From assembly GCA_022781015.1 (NCBI GenBank), contig JALEUF010000064.1:1-8441 (forward strand): a stretch of 8,441 bases of DNA. Reading direction: 5' to 3'. The first letter of the stretch is position 1. The number at the start of each line of letters is the position of its first letter. Positions 5,822 through 8,441 of the stretch are shown piece by piece. The position numbers and the translations under genes are program-made. This DNA comes from Caryophanales bacterium. Lineage in GTDB: Bacteria; Bacillota_I; Bacilli_A; RFN20; CAG-826. The notes beneath the pieces are model-generated. The model saw nothing but the letters and a program-made list of their open reading frames with translations, was not told where the DNA came from and searched no databases.

Positions 5822-8386
5822 TTAAGGTAATGGTGGCGGAGGAGGAGGCAATAATCCAGCATCATAAGAAGCCGTTACTTCATTAGTAGTCAAATCTATT
5901 GATAAGCTATATTTAGCCGAAAAGGAACTAACTATTAAGGTTAACTTGCCGTTTTCCCCAGTTATCTTCATTGAAGTTAAATCAAATTTAGTAGATCCAT
6001 CAACAAGACTATAACCTACGACTTCATTTTTAACAAAGGAGAAAGTCTTCTCTCCGACAGTATATTCCCCAACAAACTTATCAAAGTCGGTATAAGTTAG
6101 CTTTCTAGTTAATTCTAGGGTTACTTCCCCTTCTTTAACGCTAACCTTCCCATCTTTGAATGTATATGTCCTAGTGGAAGAAGTTGCAACTAACCCAGCT
6201 TCAGTTTCTTTCCAGGAAGTAATGAAATCTTGGTTACCGTTATAATAGATAAAATCATTTTGAAGGTAGACTACATTGCTATTAGATTCATCGGCATATG
6301 TGCCCCAAGAATTATAAATACCATTCTTATAATACTTTTGAGAAACGATAGTAACATAAGTCTCGTAGAAATAAATATAGACATAGACTTTTTCACCGGC
6401 TTCATTTGTCGTATATTCAAATGCTATAACGGCCTTGCTAGAATTATCCCCTGCGGTCATGATTAGATAGTTATATTCAACATCTTTATCTAATCCATCA
6501 TTAGAAGAATTAACTGAATCAAGAGTTAACTTGCCATCAAGGAATTTGATGTTTTCTTCTCCATATTTAGCATATTGGCTATAAGTGCCGAATACGGAAG
6601 TGAATACATCTAATTTGACATAGGATTTCTCGTTAGTAATAAAGCAGCCATTAAGGTTATTTTCATAAACAACTTCCCCTACTTGGATGCCAAATGTATA
6701 AGTACCGGTTCCTTTTTGATAGATTGGCTTTAGTTCATAGGAGAGGGTTTTAGAATCGATTACGACCTTCTCGATATCAAGTTCAAGCCTATCTTTATAA
6801 TTAGATGAATAGGTTCCAAATACCTTATCTAAGGTAGCCATGGAGAATGAATCAAATACATCATCCCCATAAGTAATCTCATAATAACCGATATTAGGTT
6901 GAATCAATTTAATCGTGATTTCTTTATCGCCAACCTTACCAACTAGGCTTGGATATCTTTGGCCATGCCAATAAGAAAGGGCGAGATCGCCAGAGTTAGT
7001 TCCTATGGTAGCTTTTAGGTTTTCATCAATTACGATAGATAGTTTGGCCTTGTTATTATGTATAACCATCGTATCGACAAAATAGTTAAGGAATAAAGTT
7101 TCATTAATAAAGAAGGACTTAGTTCCATTAGAAGTAACTTCAATTGAAGTATTTAACCTATCAGGAGAAACGATATATTCAGTCGAACCGACGGCAAACT
7201 TAAGCGACTTCCTGTTGTTATGGATAACATAGGTTGTATCTACTGTAGTTCCATTATATTTAGTAACAAGGCTGCCTTCTTCTTCACCTTCACTAATCAA
7301 GATGGTATTCCCATCCTTTTTGAATTCGCCAACTAGTTCGCTTACTGAATTATAGGCATATACCTTAGTCACATCTTTATTAGTAACGGTAACATAGTGA
7401 TCGCCAATCCTGATTGAGAATGTAATTTCTCCAGATTTGACATCTACTCTCATACCTTGCTCATCTACATAGGTAGAATAAACTCCACTTATGCCGCCTA
7501 AGGTAAGTTTCTTATTCACGACATCCATTTCTACTGTCAATGTAGAAGTCCCATCGAATAAAACTTGTTTATTAAGTGCACCTGAATCAGTGACTGAAGA
7601 TGTATCTTCATCACCAAACCTATAACCTACAGTTCCTTTTTCATCGCTAATCGCACGAACGATATTCTCGCCATATCCATAATCATCGTTATCATACATT
7701 TCCATGGTAACAACGATTGGGAACTTGATATTGTTTTTGTCTATTCTAGTCCTAGAAACATAATAGAATTCATTAGAAGCTCCATAAGATGCATATAAAG
7801 GAAAATATCTAGAGCAAGGATAGACGCCTTTATCAAAATCAAAGTCGTGATCAATGATGTCATATACATTGGAAACGGAAGAATCCCCAAATGAACTATA
7901 AGAACCAGATAGATAACCTACTTCAGGCATAAATGTATCTAAAGTAGTAAAAGTTCCATCTACTTCTTTTTCTAGATGGAAGAAGCCATCTCCATATAAA
8001 TCAATATAGGCCCTATAGGCAAATTCATTATAGGCAGAATTAAATTCAAGAGCCTCTATCTTATAGGTAGTCTCATTCCCTTCATTATCAGTAACGACTG
8101 AATCTAGTTTAATGGCTTTGGTAGGGATTAAATCCAAACTTAGTTTTCCATCGATAGATAAACCTGTATTAGTTAGATTCACTGTGCCACTTTTGCCAAC
8201 GAAAGTACCTTTTAAATCAGAAAAATCTTTCTCATCAATACTTGGAGGAGGCGGAAGAGGCTCGCTACTTGGAGTAGAGCTAGTTTGGGTGCTAGAAGAG
8301 GAGGAAGAAGTATCCCAACCACAGCTAGCTAAGCAAGCCAAGGCACCAGCTAATGATAAGAAGAAACCAATATTCTTTTTATTCAT
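5822..8386 (-). CDS. Large secreted lipoprotein with degenerate beta-rich modules, function unknown
   Basis: An 854-residue protein of no family I recognise. It starts with a lipoprotein signal peptide: charged NKKN, a hydrophobic core, and lipobox LASC with C22 as the lipidated residue, so it should be anchored on the outer face of the membrane. Residues 26-42 are a Ser/Thr-rich flexible tether followed by PLPPPP (43-48). The body (about 58-840) is rich in Thr, Ser, Tyr, Val, Gly and Asp in alternating patterns typical of beta sheet, and recurring motifs suggest several related modules. Only two Cys lie beyond the lipid anchor region (C191, C581). The chain ends in PPPPPPLP (847-854). The start is firm: AGAAAGGA eight bases upstream and an exact signal peptide. 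It stands alone, convergent to the glycan operon, so a link to it is not shown. Binding or adhesion is a guess. The stop is TAA. Confidence 0.9.
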   Translation of the reverse strand: MNKKNIGFFLSLAGALACLASCGWDTSSSSSSTQTSSTPSSEPLPPPPSIDEKDFSDLKGTFVGKSGTVNLTNTGLSIDGKLSLDLIPTKAIKLDSVVTDNEGNETTYKIEALEFNSAYNEFAYRAYIDLYGDGFFHLEKEVDGTFTTLDTFMPEVGYLSGSYSSFGDSSVSNVYDIIDHDFDFDKGVYPCSRYFPLYASYGASNEFYYVSRTRIDKNNIKFPIVVTMEMYDNDDYGYGENIVRAISDEKGTVGYRFGDEDTSSVTDSGALNKQVLFDGTSTLTVEMDVVNKKLTLGGISGVYSTYVDEQGMRVDVKSGEITFSIRIGDHYVTVTNKDVTKVYAYNSVSELVGEFKKDGNTILISEGEEEGSLVTKYNGTTVDTTYVIHNNRKSLKFAVGSTEYIVSPDRLNTSIEVTSNGTKSFFINETLFLNYFVDTMVIHNNKAKLSIVIDENLKATIGTNSGDLALSYWHGQRYPSLVGKVGDKEITIKLIQPNIGYYEITYGDDVFDSFSMATLDKVFGTYSSNYKDRLELDIEKVVIDSKTLSYELKPIYQKGTGTYTFGIQVGEVVYENNLNGCFITNEKSYVKLDVFTSVFGTYSQYAKYGEENIKFLDGKLTLDSVNSSNDGLDKDVEYNYLIMTAGDNSSKAVIAFEYTTNEAGEKVYVYIYFYETYVTIVSQKYYKNGIYNSWGTYADESNSNVVYLQNDFIYYNGNQDFITSWKETEAGLVATSSTRTYTFKDGKVSVKEGEVTLELTRKLTYTDFDKFVGEYTVGEKTFSFVKNEVVGYSLVDGSTKFDLTSMKITGENGKLTLIVSSFSAKYSLSIDLTTNEVTASYDAGLLPPPPPPLP
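5867..8215 (-). repeat. Degenerate protein-level repeats inside the lipoprotein
   Basis: The body repeatedly opens a segment with hydrophobic-x-Gly-x-Tyr/Phe followed by beta-strand-like sequence: LKGTF (58), LSGSY (159), ISGVY (299), LVGEF (351), VFGTY (522), VFGTY (598), SWGTY (693) and FVGEY (771), with a weaker LVGKV (481). Several continue in the same style, for example GTYSSNYKDRLELDIEK and GTYSQYAKYGEENIKFL. Spacing is irregular, often about 75-100 residues, and similarity is too low to show as a DNA repeat. Repeat borders are my reading by eye. Confidence 0.5.
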
Positions 8387-8394
8387 AAATAAAA

Positions 8395-8402
8395 TCCTTT
8401 CT
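8395..8402 (-). promoter_or_regulatory. Ribosome-binding site of the lipoprotein gene
   Basis: The minus strand reads AGAAAGGA (8402-8395), eight bases before ATG 8386. This is a proper Shine-Dalgarno sequence and confirms the start implied by the signal peptide. Confidence 0.75.
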
Positions 8403-8415
8403 TTTTAACGGAAAA

Positions 8416-8441
8416 AGAATAATAAAAGAATAATTATTGTC
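8416..8441 (-). promoter_or_regulatory. Possible lipoprotein promoter cut by the window edge
   Basis: On the minus strand the window begins with GACA (8441-8438), which could be the end of a TTGACA -35 box. Sixteen bases later comes TATTCT (8421-8416, four of six to TATAAT). The two bases that would complete the -35 box are outside the window. Confidence 0.28.

Noticed and set aside
5822..5848. Terminal proline run as a sign of a frameshift or an artefactual gene end
   Set aside because: The stop is followed directly by a well-placed terminator, the codons in the run are mixed, and no continuing domain appears in other frames in the 64-bp gap.
6230..6466. Plus-strand open frame of 78 codons, Ile-rich, inside the lipoprotein gene
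   Set aside because: Its composition is what antisense of a Tyr/Asn/Asp-rich coding sequence gives; no ribosome site stands out.
8112..8408. Plus-strand open frame of 98 codons opposite the lipoprotein N terminus
   Set aside because: Its Glu and Gly runs are the antisense of the Ser- and Pro-rich tether.

Overview
The window is AT-rich (about one third G+C by eye) and densely coded. TGA ends two of the genes (the HAD phosphatase and the flippase) and Trp is written TGG, so the standard bacterial code applies and the Mycoplasma code does not. The lipobox lipoprotein with a Ser-rich tether, the low G+C and the AT-rich gene starts suggest a Bacillota/Bacilli organism. It resembles the uncultured gut Bacilli that branch near the Mollicutes, but this placement is inference from composition and protein style only.

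Layout. Positions 1-3236 are read leftwards. From right to left they hold a mannose-1-phosphate guanylyltransferase (ManC), a GT4 glycosyltransferase one base behind it, a 131-bp gap, a HAD-family phosphatase with its own promoter, and probably the first 14 codons of another gene running off the left edge. Between about 3071 and 3236 lies a divergent control region. From 3237 the reading turns rightwards: a 14-helix Wzx-type polysaccharide flippase overlaps a second GT4 glycosyltransferase by 17 bases. A strong hairpin terminator at 5772-5803 closes that operon. It also serves the convergent gene that fills the rest of the window, an 854-residue surface lipoprotein (5822-8386, minus strand).

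How it works together. The left and middle parts are a piece of a surface-polysaccharide or glycolipid locus. ManC would make GDP-mannose, the two GT4 enzymes would add sugars (mannose is the obvious guess) to a lipid-linked acceptor on the inner face of the membrane, and the flippase would carry the product outward. The HAD protein may act on a sugar phosphate. Phosphomannose isomerase, phosphomannomutase, the initiating phosphosugar transferase and a polymerase are not in the window. The unit may continue to the left.

The most distinctive items are the lipoprotein, which is built of degenerate beta-rich modules each opening with a hydrophobic-x-Gly-x-aromatic motif and is flanked by near mirror-image proline tracts; two genes (HAD and flippase) that lack a Shine-Dalgarno sequence but have a -10 box exactly 11 bases before their ATG; an inverted repeat in the divergent promoter region; and an unusually high density of CTAG. 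I found no CRISPR array, insertion sequence, tRNA or rRNA.
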